Shown: positions 37,060 to 46,451 of the stretch, piece by piece
Position numbering within the stretch: position 1 is the first letter of the stretch
Layout: every line of letters starts with the position of its first letter
Assembly: GCA_902826815.1 (NCBI GenBank)
Contig: CADEGF010000042.1
Span: 1-64,000 of the forward strand
From: an uncultured Mycobacteriaceae bacterium
GTDB taxonomy: Bacteria > Actinomycetota > Actinomycetes > Mycobacteriales > Mycobacteriaceae
Direction: 5' to 3'
DNA: 64,000 nucleotides
Made by a program: the position numbers and the translations under genes
Notes under the pieces: generated by a model
What the model saw: the letters and a program-made list of their open reading frames with translations, nothing else
Databases searched by the model: none
Told to the model about the DNA's origin: nothing

Positions 37060-37413
37060 ATGGCACGGGGCATCTTCAATTCGCCGGTATTCGGCATCGT
37101 CAACAGGGCCTTCGTCGGCCTGATGAACGCACCGGGTATCGGGGCGATCATCCGCCGAGGTCTGGTCGTGATCCGATACACCGGCCGACGCTCCGGTCGG
37201 ACGTTCGAAACCCCGGTGGGTTATCGGCGTTCGGGCAATACCGTGCGGATCAACATCGTCGGACCCGACTCCAAGAACTGGTGGCGCAACTTCCTCGGTG
37301 ACGGCGGCGCGATAACACTGCTGAACCTCGACGGCCGCGACCGGAACGGCCACGCCGTTGCCGACCGGGACGAAAAAGGCAGCGTCGCGGTCACCGTCAC
37401 GCTCGACGGCTGA
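37060..37413 (+). CDS. DDN-type F420-dependent nitroreductase-family protein
   Basis: A 117-residue split-barrel protein of the deazaflavin-dependent nitroreductase family, with VVIRYTGRRSGRTFETPVGY, GPDSKNWWRNFLGDGG and the short C-terminus. Members use F420H2; the best-known one activates pretomanid, and quinone reduction is a proposed native role. The N-terminal FNSPVFGIVNRAFVGLMNAP may associate with membranes. Its last bases are close to the convergent ABC permease gene. Confidence 0.88.
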   Translation: MARGIFNSPVFGIVNRAFVGLMNAPGIGAIIRRGLVVIRYTGRRSGRTFETPVGYRRSGNTVRINIVGPDSKNWWRNFLGDGGAITLLNLDGRDRNGHAVADRDEKGSVAVTVTLDG

Positions 37414-37420
37414 CGAGCGT

Positions 37421-38266
37421 TCAGGCGTCCAACCGCTTGCGGCGGAACAGGGTTCCGACGGCCAGCAGGACGAGGCTGATCATCAGGATCGCGGTTGCCA
37501 ACACGTTGATCTGCGGGGGAACCGCGGCCTTGACGGCTGCGTTCACGTACAGCGGATAGGTCACCGTCGAGCCGCTGACGAAGTAGGTGATGATGAAGTC
37601 GTCGAGCGACAACGCGAACGAAAGCATCGCGGCGGCGATGATGCCGGGAACGATCAGCGGCAGCGTCACTTTGAAGAATGTGCGGGTGGGGCCGGAACCG
37701 AGGTCCATCGACGCATCTTCGAGAGTCCAGTCGAATCCGCGTACCCTTGCCCGCACCGTCATGGCGATGAAGCTGATCTCGAAGGCGATGTGCGCGATCA
37801 GAATCGTGGTGTAGCCGGCCGCCCAGCCGAAATCGAGGAACAGCGTGAGCAGCGCTGCGCCCATCACGACTTCGGGAGCGGTCAGCGGGATCACCAGGAA
37901 GGTATCGACGGCTGTCGAGCCACGGAACCGTTGTCGCACAAGCGCTATCGCGACCAGGGTGCCGAGGACAAGGGCGATCGCCGTGGATACCGCGGCGACG
38001 TTGAGGCTCAGCATCAGCGCGTCAGTGAGCGCGGGATACTTGAACGGGTCGGCCCAGTTCTTGAGGGTGAAGCCCTCCCAGGAGTAGTTGAACTTGCCCT
38101 TCGGTTCGTTGAAGGAGAACAGGATGATCACGAAGATCGGCAGGAACAGATACAGCAGCACCAGGCCTGCGACGACCCGCAGGATGACATCGCCCCATTT
38201 CGGGGTGCCCTTAACGGTTTTCGCCGGTGTGGGGCTGGTCGCCTCCGCCATCGCCTGGGTCGTCAT
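37421..38266 (-). CDS. ABC transporter permease, PotC type
   Basis: A 281-residue inner-membrane permease with six transmembrane helices and the EAA loop LEDASMDLGSGPTRTFFKVT followed by LPLIVPGIIAA. It pairs with the PotB-type permease, whose stop it overlaps by ATGA. It is the last gene of a PotA-D-B-C type importer operon. Spermidine/putrescine is the family precedent; other small cationic or amine substrates are possible. Confidence 0.9.
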   Translation of the reverse strand: MTTQAMAEATSPTPAKTVKGTPKWGDVILRVVAGLVLLYLFLPIFVIILFSFNEPKGKFNYSWEGFTLKNWADPFKYPALTDALMLSLNVAAVSTAIALVLGTLVAIALVRQRFRGSTAVDTFLVIPLTAPEVVMGAALLTLFLDFGWAAGYTTILIAHIAFEISFIAMTVRARVRGFDWTLEDASMDLGSGPTRTFFKVTLPLIVPGIIAAAMLSFALSLDDFIITYFVSGSTVTYPLYVNAAVKAAVPPQINVLATAILMISLVLLAVGTLFRRKRLDA

Positions 38267-39138
38267 ACCAGGTCCTCCGTGCCCAGCGCCCTTGTATAGA
38301 GCAGCACGCCGACCAGAATGATCACCATCAGCACCATCGACAGTGCTGCGGCCGCGGGGTAGTCCTTGACCACGAGGAACTGCTTCTGGATGACGTTGCC
38401 GATCATGGTGGTCTGGGTGCTCCCCAGGTAGTCGGCGTTGATGAAGTCGCCGACGGCAGGGATGAAGGTGAGCATGCCGCCCGCAATCACACCGGGCATC
38501 GCAAGCGGCAGAATGACTCTGCGGAAGGCGCGCGCGTTGGACGAGTACAGATCCTTCGACGCCTCGATGAGTCGCGGGTCGATCTTCTCCAGGCTGACAT
38601 ACAGCGGAAGGATCATGAAGATGATCCAGTTGTAGGTCAGCCCGCCGATCACGGCCCAACTCGTCGACAGCAGACGTCCTTCATCGGGCAGCATGCCGAC
38701 TGAACCGAGTGCGCTGACCACCCAACCATCGTCGGCGAGAATTGTTTTCCACGCGATTGTGCGAATCAGGAACGTGACGAAGAAGGGCAGGATCACCAGG
38801 CCGAGGATGAGGTTCTTGTAGCGACCCGCCTTGAACGCGATGACGTAAGCCAGCGGGAACGCCAGCAGCACACACAGCACCGTCGCAGCGCCCGCGTAGG
38901 TGAACGACCGGATGATCTGTTCCTCGTAGGTCCTGAACGCCTCGAGGTAGTTACTGAAGTCCCACGAGAACGTCAGCGTCGGTAGGTAGATCGAACCGCC
39001 CGTCGATGACAGCGACGTACGTGCCAGCGAGAAGAACGGCACCACGAAGAAGATCGCGAGGTACACAAGGGCGGGCAGGATCATGAGGTACGGAGCGATT
39101 TTGCTCCGCTGCCGACTGCTGCTGGCTACGCCTGCCAT
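38263..39138 (-). CDS. ABC transporter permease, PotB type
   Basis: A 291-residue permease with six transmembrane helices and the EAA motif LIEASKDLYSSNARAFRRVI followed by LPLAMPGVIAGG. It begins four bases after the stop of the substrate-binding protein and overlaps the PotC-type permease by four bases. It is half of the membrane channel of the importer. Confidence 0.9.
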   Translation of the reverse strand: MAGVASSSRQRSKIAPYLMILPALVYLAIFFVVPFFSLARTSLSSTGGSIYLPTLTFSWDFSNYLEAFRTYEEQIIRSFTYAGAATVLCVLLAFPLAYVIAFKAGRYKNLILGLVILPFFVTFLIRTIAWKTILADDGWVVSALGSVGMLPDEGRLLSTSWAVIGGLTYNWIIFMILPLYVSLEKIDPRLIEASKDLYSSNARAFRRVILPLAMPGVIAGGMLTFIPAVGDFINADYLGSTQTTMIGNVIQKQFLVVKDYPAAAALSMVLMVIILVGVLLYTRALGTEDLV

Positions 39139-39142
39139 CGGA

Positions 39143-40342
39143 TCAGGCGCCGGTGACCGACGCGTACAACGTGTTGAACTCTTGGGTCTGCTCGTCGGTG
39201 AGCGGCGCCCATGACTGCAGCCTGGCTGCGTCCGCCTCCGGCGGAACGATCAGCGGATTCTTCGCCAGCGCCGGATCGAGCTTGTCGAGCTCCTCGTTCA
39301 TATCCGACAGCACCGGAACGTATTGCACGAAAGCCACCAGCTTGGCGTAGTTGGGGCGGTCGTAGATGTAATTGATCCACTCCTCGGCGGCGGCCTGGTT
39401 CTGCGTCGTGTACGGGATCACCATGGTGTCGATGAACCAGTCGCCGCCGGACTCCGGGATGATGAACTGCAGGTCGGGATTGTCGGCTTGCAGCTGAACG
39501 ACGTCACCCGAATATGCCTGCGCGACAGCGATATTGCCCGCCGCGAGATCATCGGCGTAGTCGTTGCCGGTGAATCGGCGAATCTGGCCCTTGTCTTTCT
39601 GCTCCTTCACAAGGTCGACGGCTTTCTGAACCGATTCGGTGGTGGGGTCCTCGACCGAGTTGCCCTGCGACTGCATGATCATGCCCAGCCCGTCCTGGGT
39701 GTCGGACAGCAGGCTGACGCGACCCTTGAACGCCGGATCCCACATGTCGTCGATGGTCCTGATGTCGCGACCTGTCGCCGCCTTGTTGTAGGCGAGGCCG
39801 ACCATGCCCGTCATGTACGGCGCCGTCGACTTGCGGCCGGGGTCGACCTTCGTGTTCAGCAGGTCCTCGCGGAGGTTCTTCTTGTTGGTCCAACGAGCTT
39901 CGCGGATCTCGTTGAGCCAGCCGAGGTCCAGGATGCGGGCCGCCATGAACTGGGTCGGCACCGCGAGGTCGGCGCCGATGTCCTGCTTACGTGACAGCGG
40001 TTCCTTGACCTTGGCGAACCACTGCTCGTTGTCGTTGAAGTCTTCCTTGTAGTCCACCGTGATCCCGGTCGCCGTCTGGAACGCGGCGACGAATCCGTCG
40101 GCCATGTACAGGGGCCAGTTCGAGACGCGAAGCTCGCCCGACGCGGGCGCGCCGTCGTCAGCCGGCGCGGACGCCGAAGGCGCACTGCCACCGCCGTTGT
40201 CGGATGACCCACAGGCCGCGAGGAATGACGGACCGAGGATCGCGGCCGCGGCTGCGGCGGCGCCGCCACCGATGAAACGGCGACGCGAGGTGCGATTGGT
40301 AGCGAAGCGAGACAGGAGCCGGGGATCGATTTCGTTGGGCAT
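39143..40342 (-). CDS. Polyamine-type substrate-binding lipoprotein, PotD type
   Basis: A 399-residue solute-binding protein. The N-terminus carries a twin-arginine motif (SRRRFIGGG, residues 19-27) and a lipobox LAAC at Cys44, so it is probably Tat-exported and lipid-anchored. The mature part is a class D binding protein: LRVSNWPLYMADGFVAAFQ, FIIPESGGDWFIDTMVIPY and YDRPNYAKLVAFVQYVPV resemble PotD/PotF. It lies between the ATPase gene and the permeases. Ligand identity is not proven by sequence. Confidence 0.9.
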   Translation of the reverse strand: MPNEIDPRLLSRFATNRTSRRRFIGGGAAAAAAAILGPSFLAACGSSDNGGGSAPSASAPADDGAPASGELRVSNWPLYMADGFVAAFQTATGITVDYKEDFNDNEQWFAKVKEPLSRKQDIGADLAVPTQFMAARILDLGWLNEIREARWTNKKNLREDLLNTKVDPGRKSTAPYMTGMVGLAYNKAATGRDIRTIDDMWDPAFKGRVSLLSDTQDGLGMIMQSQGNSVEDPTTESVQKAVDLVKEQKDKGQIRRFTGNDYADDLAAGNIAVAQAYSGDVVQLQADNPDLQFIIPESGGDWFIDTMVIPYTTQNQAAAEEWINYIYDRPNYAKLVAFVQYVPVLSDMNEELDKLDPALAKNPLIVPPEADAARLQSWAPLTDEQTQEFNTLYASVTGA

Positions 40343-40395
40343 AGCAAGTGCGCCTTTCGTTGGGGAGAAAGCGGGACGGGGTCGAACGCGGACCG

Positions 40396-41607
40396 CTACG
40401 AATCGTCGAGCATCTCCTCGAGGTCCTCGGTGGTGGGGATATCGGCAGCCGGAAGTACCAGCGATGCCTCGGGTGCCCAGCTGGCATGGACGCTGTCGCC
40501 CGGACGCAGCAGCGGGAGGTCCTGCTCGGGCCCGATGTGCGCGACGATCGTCGAGTCATCCGGTGCGGCGAGCAACAGCCGGACGACGGGACCTTGGAAG
40601 GTGAGGTCCGTGACCGTCGCGGGAACCGTTGCGACGTCGCCCGTCGGCGCCTCCATGGACACCCTGACTCGTTCCGGCCGGATCATCAGCGTTGCGTGGC
40701 CGCCCGGCTCGATGGTCGTGTCACCAGGTCTGGCCTTCAGCGTAGTGCCGAGCACCTCGACCTGAACGAAGTCACGGTTGGCCCGTCCGGTCTGCGTACC
40801 CGCCCACAGGTTGGCCTGTCCGATGAAGCTGGCCACGAAGACTGTCGACGGCCGGTCATAGATCTCGGTCGGGCTGCCGATCTGGTCCACGTTGCCCGCG
40901 TTCATGACCGCGATGCGGTCACTCATCGTCAACGCTTCTTCTTGGTCGTGGGTGACATAGACGAACGTGATGCCGACCTCGCGCTGGATGCGCTTGAGCT
41001 CGAACTGCATCACCTGACGCAGCTTGAGGTCGAGCGCGCCGAGCGGCTCGTCGAGCAGTAGCGCGCTCGGATAGTTCACCAATGCTCGGGCCAACGCAAC
41101 GCGCTGCTGCTGCCCGCCGGAGAGCTGAGCAGGCTTGCGCTGGGCGAAGTCGGTGAGGCGAACGATCTCGAGCAGTTCGTCGACGCGTCTCTTGACCTCG
41201 GCTTTGTCCTTCTTCATGCTGCGAGGCCCGTACGCGACGTTGTCCCACACCGTCATGTGGGGGAACAGTGCGTAGTGCTGGAACACGGTGTTGACGTTGC
41301 GCTTGTGCGGGGGCACCCGCGAAACGTCTTTGCCCTCCAGACGGATGGCGCCCTCTGTCGGTGTCTCGAATCCGGCGATCATCCGCAGCGTGGTCGTCTT
41401 CCCGCAGCCCGACGGGCCGAGCATCGAGAAGAACTCGCCGGAACCTATCGAGAAGTCGGCTTCTTTGACGGCCACGTAGTCGGAGAAGCGCTTCGTGACG
41501 TTGTCGATCTCGATGACCGGGCTGCCCTTGGGACGGGCGACCCCATCGGATCCTGTCGCGTGCTCCTCGTGGGTGGTGTGTATGTCGGTCAGGACGGTTC
41601 CTCCCAT
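40396..41607 (-). CDS. ABC transporter ATPase, PotA type
   Basis: A 403-residue ATPase with Walker [10 protein letters not shown], signature [15 protein letters not shown], Walker [12 protein letters not shown] and a C-terminal TOBE domain (about 300-385). It powers the importer encoded downstream. The first 30 residues before [11 protein letters not shown] are a non-family extension, and GGGAGG occurs within the first codons, so translation might begin further in. It heads the operon; 240 bases without a recognisable gene precede it. Confidence 0.92.
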   Translation of the reverse strand: MGGTVLTDIHTTHEEHATGSDGVARPKGSPVIEIDNVTKRFSDYVAVKEADFSIGSGEFFSMLGPSGCGKTTTLRMIAGFETPTEGAIRLEGKDVSRVPPHKRNVNTVFQHYALFPHMTVWDNVAYGPRSMKKDKAEVKRRVDELLEIVRLTDFAQRKPAQLSGGQQQRVALARALVNYPSALLLDEPLGALDLKLRQVMQFELKRIQREVGITFVYVTHDQEEALTMSDRIAVMNAGNVDQIGSPTEIYDRPSTVFVASFIGQANLWAGTQTGRANRDFVQVEVLGTTLKARPGDTTIEPGGHATLMIRPERVRVSMEAPTGDVATVPATVTDLTFQGPVVRLLLAAPDDSTIVAHIGPEQDLPLLRPGDSVHASWAPEASLVLPAADIPTTEDLEEMLDDS

Positions 41608-41847
41608 AGAGCCCCCGGTGCTTTCGGGTAAACAATCGCGGATTACGTCGCCCTTCGCAAGCGATTCCGCAACGAATTTACATATTCACAATGGAATCCC
41701 TCGCCGACGGGCCGATCGAGGGGCAGATTTCGCGGGTACGGCCGCAATCGCACGACGGCTGGCATTCGCCATCCGGATAGCTGTGCGTGGGTCACGAGAA
41801 CTGTCAGTTTAGTTTCGCGGCCGGTCATCCGTGGGTAGCTGGACGTT

Positions 41848-42276
41848 ATGGCAAAGATTGATGTGGCGGTGACGACTGACCTGGCTCCGCCGCAGGCGTG
41901 GAAGCTGGCATCGGATCTGCACCGCTTCGACGAATGGTTGACGATCTTCGGTGGCTGGCGCACTGAGGTGCCTGATGACATCGAAGTCGGCACCTGCGTG
42001 TCCTCGATCATCAAGGTCAAGGGGTTTCGCAACGTCATCCACTGGCAGGTCACCCGCTACGACGAGCCGAAGCTGATCGAGATGTCCGGTGCGGGCCGCG
42101 GCGGGGTCCGCATTTCGTTGACCGTCGAGGTGCAGAACGCCCCGCCGGGGTCGAGGTTCCGGGTGCTGGCCGAATTGAAGGGTGGCCTGCTTGGCACCCG
42201 GGTCGGTCAACTCGTCGCGAGGGTGCTGCAGTCGGAGATTCGCAAGTCGGTGACCAACCTGGCCGCCCTGCGCTAA
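41848..42276 (+). CDS. SRPBCC-family protein (Rv0910-like)
   Basis: A 142-residue START/Bet v1-like protein: MAKIDVAVTTDLAPPQAWKL, LHRFDEWLTIFGGWR and a C-terminal helix GTRVGQLVARVLQSEIRKSV. It resembles the mycobacterial Rv0910 group, annotated as a toxin of a type II toxin-antitoxin pair, but no antitoxin gene is adjacent here. Its stop overlaps that of the convergent MFS gene. A lipid-binding role is equally likely. Confidence 0.85.
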   Translation: MAKIDVAVTTDLAPPQAWKLASDLHRFDEWLTIFGGWRTEVPDDIEVGTCVSSIIKVKGFRNVIHWQVTRYDEPKLIEMSGAGRGGVRISLTVEVQNAPPGSRFRVLAELKGGLLGTRVGQLVARVLQSEIRKSVTNLAALR

Positions 42277-43745
42277 CCCCACTCGTGGTTCATGGCACGG
42301 GATTCGTAGCGCGCCTCGACGGAATCGTTGCCGCCCGCCTTCACCCGCGACAGTGCGATGAGCACCATCGCCAGCCCGCCCGTCACCGCTCCACCGGTGA
42401 AGATCGCGACGAAGCTGCTCTCCGCTGGCACAGACGTGCCGCTCCCTGCCCGGCCCAATAGGACGGCGACGAGCGCCGCGGCAATGGAGCTGCCGATTGT
42501 GCGCGCGATCGCGTTCATCCCGGTGGCGACGCCGGTTTCGCCCTTGGTGACCTCGCTGACCACCAATGCGGGTAGCGCGCCGTAGCCGAGGCTGATGTAG
42601 GCGTTGGCCAGGATGCTGGCCACGATGACCTGCCACGGGGCGGAATGAGCGAGCGCGATGAACAGGAAACCGGTGATGCCGACGGCCGCTGCGATCACAA
42701 GCACCGGCCTGGCGCCGAAGCGGTCGATGAATCTGCCGCTGACCAGGGCGACAAGGAAACCCGTCAGCGCGCCGGGCAGCAGATAGATGACGCTGGCCTC
42801 GAGGACGGTCGCGCCGAAACCGTATCCCGCTGCCTCGGGCGGTATCTGGACGAACTGCGTCAACCCGAGGAACGCGAAGTACAACCCCATGCCGACGAAG
42901 ATGGTGGCGAGGTTGGTCAGCATGATCGGGCGTCGGCGCAGCATCTTCGTCGAGACCAGCGGCTGCTTGGCGCGTCCCTCCCAGAGCCACCAGCCGACCG
43001 TGATGAGGAGTCCGCCGACCGCGCTCGCCAACGTGCGGGGTGATGTCCAGCCCCACGTGTGGCCCTGGGTGATCGCCAGCAGGATCGCGGACAGTCCGGC
43101 GGCGAGGCCGACGGCGCCGAGCCAGTCGATCGATCCCGTCGCACTGCGCGGGCGGGCCGGTACCACGAACACCACGATGACGATGACGACGAGCGTGAAT
43201 GCGGTGGTGAGCCAGAAGACGCGGTGGTAGTCGGCGCCGTGGTCAACCAGCAGGCCGACGACGACCAGTCCGGTTCCACCTCCGAAGCCGAGCGTTGCGG
43301 AGAGCACCGACATCGCCGACACCATGCGGTCCTCGGTGAGTTCTTCGCGAAGGATCGCGACGCCGATGGGATACAACGCGAACGAGGCCGCCTGAAGGAT
43401 GCGGCCCACGATCAGCAGCGGCAGCGACGACGTGGTTGCCGCGAGCACCGACCCCGCAAGCACGACGGCCAGCACCCATAGCAGCACCCGCTTCTTGCTG
43501 TGCAGGTCGGCGAGACGACCGAGCAACGGGGTGGCCGCCGCGGCGGCAAGCAGGTTCGCGGTGACAGCCCAGCTGACCGCGACGGTCGAGGCGTCGAGTT
43601 GGTCGGCGATGACGCCGAGAACGGGTACGACGGCGGTCTGCAGAATGGCGACGGTCAGGACCACGATGCTCAGCCCGACGATCAACGCGCGGGGTCTGCG
43701 AATCTGTTCGTAGGTCGTGGAGTGCGTCGGTTCCGCCCTGACCAC
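42273..43745 (-). CDS. MFS transporter, 14-helix DHA2 type
   Basis: A 490-residue transporter with about 14 hydrophobic helices. Motif A-like GRLADLHSKKRVLLW follows helix 2, and a central loop carries PARPRSATGSIDWLGAVG. DHA2 proteins export drugs or metabolites by proton antiport. The GTG start lies 40 bases after the P1 peptidase stop, so it may be the last gene of the amine-catabolism operon. The C-terminal tail is hydrophilic and short. Substrate is unknown. Confidence 0.9.
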   Translation of the reverse strand: MVRAEPTHSTTYEQIRRPRALIVGLSIVVLTVAILQTAVVPVLGVIADQLDASTVAVSWAVTANLLAAAAATPLLGRLADLHSKKRVLLWVLAVVLAGSVLAATTSSLPLLIVGRILQAASFALYPIGVAILREELTEDRMVSAMSVLSATLGFGGGTGLVVVGLLVDHGADYHRVFWLTTAFTLVVIVIVVFVVPARPRSATGSIDWLGAVGLAAGLSAILLAITQGHTWGWTSPRTLASAVGGLLITVGWWLWEGRAKQPLVSTKMLRRRPIMLTNLATIFVGMGLYFAFLGLTQFVQIPPEAAGYGFGATVLEASVIYLLPGALTGFLVALVSGRFIDRFGARPVLVIAAAVGITGFLFIALAHSAPWQVIVASILANAYISLGYGALPALVVSEVTKGETGVATGMNAIARTIGSSIAAALVAVLLGRAGSGTSVPAESSFVAIFTGGAVTGGLAMVLIALSRVKAGGNDSVEARYESRAMNHEWG

Positions 43746-43785
43746 TCCACGCTCCGATCGTTAGCCCATCTTAGGTTCTACCCGA

Positions 43786-44946
43786 TTATGTCCCGTGGTC
43801 GACAAGCGCCGCCAACCGAGCGTGTGGCAGGCACGGCGAGCGGTGGCCGTCACGGCCGACCATGTCGTCGTTGACGACGAGCGCATTGAGGACGGCTTCT
43901 TCGACCGATTGCACGACGGCGGTGTAGAGGTCGTCCATCCGGCCCCATGGCACGAAGGAGATGGTGCCGAACTCGTCGGCGCCGACGGGGCCGATCGGGA
44001 ACGCACTGGCCAGGCCGGGCACATCCGCCGTCGAGAAGGCCAGGAAGATGTCACCGGAGAAGTGGCTGCCCGAGGTGCCCGTGCGCGCAAGCCCGAGCGG
44101 AACGCGTCTGGCGAGTGCCTTGCACTGGCCGGGTAGCAGGGGGGCGTCGGTGGCGACGACGACGATGACCGATCCGGCGCCTGCAGGCGGTTTGAGCCCG
44201 AGATCGACCTCGAACCAGTCTCCGTCGAGCGGGTTGTCGTCCAGCAGGTCGGGACCGATATGCCTTCCGGCGACGGACAGTTCGGCGCGCGAACCGAAGT
44301 TCGCCTGGACGAAGGCGGCGACGGTGAAGGTGGTGTCGCCGTAGGGGACCAGCCTCGAAGCGGTGCCGTTGCCGCCCTTGAACTCGTAGCAGTTCATCCC
44401 GGTCCCGCCGCCGACCGAGCCTTCGGCCACGGGTCCCGGTGTGGCGGTGTCGAGCGCCGCCTCGACGTGTTCGGGGTGAACGTGGCCGCCGTTGATGTCA
44501 TTGAGGTAGCCGTCCCACGTTTCCGCGCACACCGGAAGCAGCCACTGCCGCGCAAGCGTCGGATTGACCCGGTTGACCCAGCGGATGACGCCGGTGTGGC
44601 AGGCCCCGATCGAGTGCGTATTCGACAGCACGACAGGCAGATTGAAGGACCCGGCCTCGTCGATCCATGTGGTGCCGGTCATCTCGCCGTTGCCGTTGAG
44701 CGAATACCATCCCGCCGCGCACGGCTGCCCGACGCCGTCCCGGCCTCGCGGCAGGATGGCGGTGACGCCGGTACGGACCGGGCCCTCGCCCACCACGAGT
44801 GGGCCGTCGCCTTCGATCAACGTGGTCACCCCGACCTCGACGCCCGCGACATCGGTGACGGCGTTGAGCGGGCCAGGGTCGCCGGGCGGGGCGATGCCGA
44901 GCGCCCGCGCCCTTGGTCTGCCGTCAGTGGTGTGCGTCGTGGTCAC
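43786..44946 (-). CDS. P1-family (DmpA-like) peptidase/amidohydrolase
   Basis: A 386-residue N-terminal-nucleophile hydrolase of family S58. The autocleavage site is visible as Gly258-Ser259 in AGSVIVVVATDAPLLP, corresponding to Gly249-Ser250 of DmpA. Other conserved parts are LNAVTDVAGVEVG, SNTHSIGACHTGVIRW and EGSVGGGTGMNCYEFKGG. Members remove N-terminal D- or beta-amino acids or hydrolyse amides. It starts 11 bases after the APC permease stop, in the same operon as the glutamine-synthetase-like ligase, so it might cleave a gamma-glutamyl amide. Confidence 0.92.
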   Translation of the reverse strand: MTTTHTTDGRPRARALGIAPPGDPGPLNAVTDVAGVEVGVTTLIEGDGPLVVGEGPVRTGVTAILPRGRDGVGQPCAAGWYSLNGNGEMTGTTWIDEAGSFNLPVVLSNTHSIGACHTGVIRWVNRVNPTLARQWLLPVCAETWDGYLNDINGGHVHPEHVEAALDTATPGPVAEGSVGGGTGMNCYEFKGGNGTASRLVPYGDTTFTVAAFVQANFGSRAELSVAGRHIGPDLLDDNPLDGDWFEVDLGLKPPAGAGSVIVVVATDAPLLPGQCKALARRVPLGLARTGTSGSHFSGDIFLAFSTADVPGLASAFPIGPVGADEFGTISFVPWGRMDDLYTAVVQSVEEAVLNALVVNDDMVGRDGHRSPCLPHARLAALVDHGT

Positions 44947-44957
44947 TGAAGACGAAT

Positions 44958-46406
44958 CTAGCGGTGCTCGGGTAGCGAATCATCGCCTTCGGCAAGCGAT
45001 GTGCCGATTCGCTCCATCACCTCGGGACGTTTGCGCAACGTGAAGAAGAGCAGGCCGACTCCGACGACGATCCAGGCCAGGAACACGAACGGCAGGGCCC
45101 CGTAGATCCCGGTCTGCAACGGCCAGACGGTCTTGTACAGCGGGTACAGGAACACGATCGATCCGAGCAGGCCAAGAACCCCGTGTCGGAACCACCTGAA
45201 CTCACCGATGCGCCGCATGTACCGGATCAGCCCGAAGTTGGTGAATATGTACGACACCAGGAATGCGATCGAGATGAGGAAACCGAAGTAGCCCCACACG
45301 TTGAACGGGCCGACCAGGAAGGCAAGGGGCACACCGAGTGCCATCGACAGCACGGCCATCACCGCGATCCCGGCCAACGGCGTCTGACGGGCGGACACGG
45401 TGCCGAGGCGGCGCGGAAGAACGCCTTCGCGGCCCAGCGTGTAGAGCACGCGTGCACCGGCGAGGAATGCGGTCTGGCTGAACGCCAGGATGCTGCTGAG
45501 TGTGGCCAGCACGACGATCGCGAGGCCGAACTCGCCCCAGTAGGAGTTCGCGATGGTCTGCAGCGGGGCAGGGTCTTCGCCGAACTCGGTCATCTTGTCG
45601 ATCCCGTAGCCGTAGACCATGGCGTAGGCCACGAAAATGTAGAAGGCGGGAACCACGACGGCGGCCACCCAAAGTCCGAGTGGGATCTGCCGTTTGGGCT
45701 CCTTGACCTCCATCCCGAGTGTCGCGCCCTCTTCGATGCCGACGTGGGAAAGCACGGCGTAGGTCATCGCGAGGCCGACGCCTCCGAGACCGAGCGCACC
45801 GGCCGAGGAGACCTGGAACGGGGTGAGCCCGAAGTTTCCGCCGGACTGTGGTCCGGAGATGAAGATCCAGATCCCGAGCGCGAGTAGCACGACCATCTCG
45901 AAGCCAAGCAGCGCCAGCGCAGCGTGCAGCGACTGCGTGATACCCAGATAGGCCAGCGTGCTCACGTAGGCCAGCGCAAGGAACGTGAAGATCCACCATG
46001 GCACCGACACCCCGAACTGGGTGTTCAGCCATTCCTCGACCCAACCACCGAACACGGCGAAGCCTGCGGCCGAGAAGACCAGGTAGGCGCCGATGAACAT
46101 CCAGCCGTACACGAAGCCGACGTTGGCACCCCAGGCCTTGGAGTTCCACGTGTACAGACCACCCGATGTAGGCAGCCTCTTGGAGAACTCGGCGAACGTG
46201 TTGACCAGCAACAGGATTCCGGGCCAGACGAGGACGAAGGCAAGGACCAGCGCCGCGCCTGCGAACTGGCCCATGAACTGGAGGTTCAGTGCGATGACCG
46301 ACGCCGGTCCGCAGCCCGCCACCGACAGCACCGCGACCTGTTTCCAGTTGATCGCGCCGCGTCGCAGGCTGCGCTCGGCTGTTACGACTTCGTTGGTATC
46401 CGGCAT
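44958..46406 (-). CDS. APC-family amino acid/amine permease
   Basis: A 482-residue transporter with 12 predicted transmembrane helices. Typical APC features are GCGPASVIALNLQFMGQFAG in the first helix, FSKRLPTSGGLYTWN and a SHVGIEEGATLGMEVKEPKR loop. It lies between the ligase and hydrolase genes, where E. coli puu has the putrescine permease PuuP. It probably imports the amine or amino compound degraded by the operon. Confidence 0.91.
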   Translation of the reverse strand: MPDTNEVVTAERSLRRGAINWKQVAVLSVAGCGPASVIALNLQFMGQFAGAALVLAFVLVWPGILLLVNTFAEFSKRLPTSGGLYTWNSKAWGANVGFVYGWMFIGAYLVFSAAGFAVFGGWVEEWLNTQFGVSVPWWIFTFLALAYVSTLAYLGITQSLHAALALLGFEMVVLLALGIWIFISGPQSGGNFGLTPFQVSSAGALGLGGVGLAMTYAVLSHVGIEEGATLGMEVKEPKRQIPLGLWVAAVVVPAFYIFVAYAMVYGYGIDKMTEFGEDPAPLQTIANSYWGEFGLAIVVLATLSSILAFSQTAFLAGARVLYTLGREGVLPRRLGTVSARQTPLAGIAVMAVLSMALGVPLAFLVGPFNVWGYFGFLISIAFLVSYIFTNFGLIRYMRRIGEFRWFRHGVLGLLGSIVFLYPLYKTVWPLQTGIYGALPFVFLAWIVVGVGLLFFTLRKRPEVMERIGTSLAEGDDSLPEHR

Positions 46407-46451
46407 TGCGCACCCGTTCCCTTCCTCATGCGTGAAACGCTTTTAGTTGAA

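Noticed and set aside
36091-37353. 420-codon - strand open frame opposite the EamA exporter
   Set aside because: The product is rich in Arg, His, Asp and Gln with no fold features; the + strand gives a clear ten-helix transporter.
41608-41847. 240-base gap between the PotA-type gene and the SRPBCC gene searched for a small gene or RNA
   Set aside because: No ORF with a ribosome binding site, tRNA fold or clear palindrome was seen; it probably holds the two divergent promoters.
41848-42276. Toxin of a type II toxin-antitoxin system (Rv0910 annotation)
   Set aside because: No antitoxin gene is adjacent, and the START-like fold suits lipid or small-molecule binding equally well.
41809-43056. 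415-codon - strand frame overlapping the MFS and SRPBCC genes
   Set aside because: It is a shifted-frame shadow of the MFS gene, without hydrophobic segments or known motifs.
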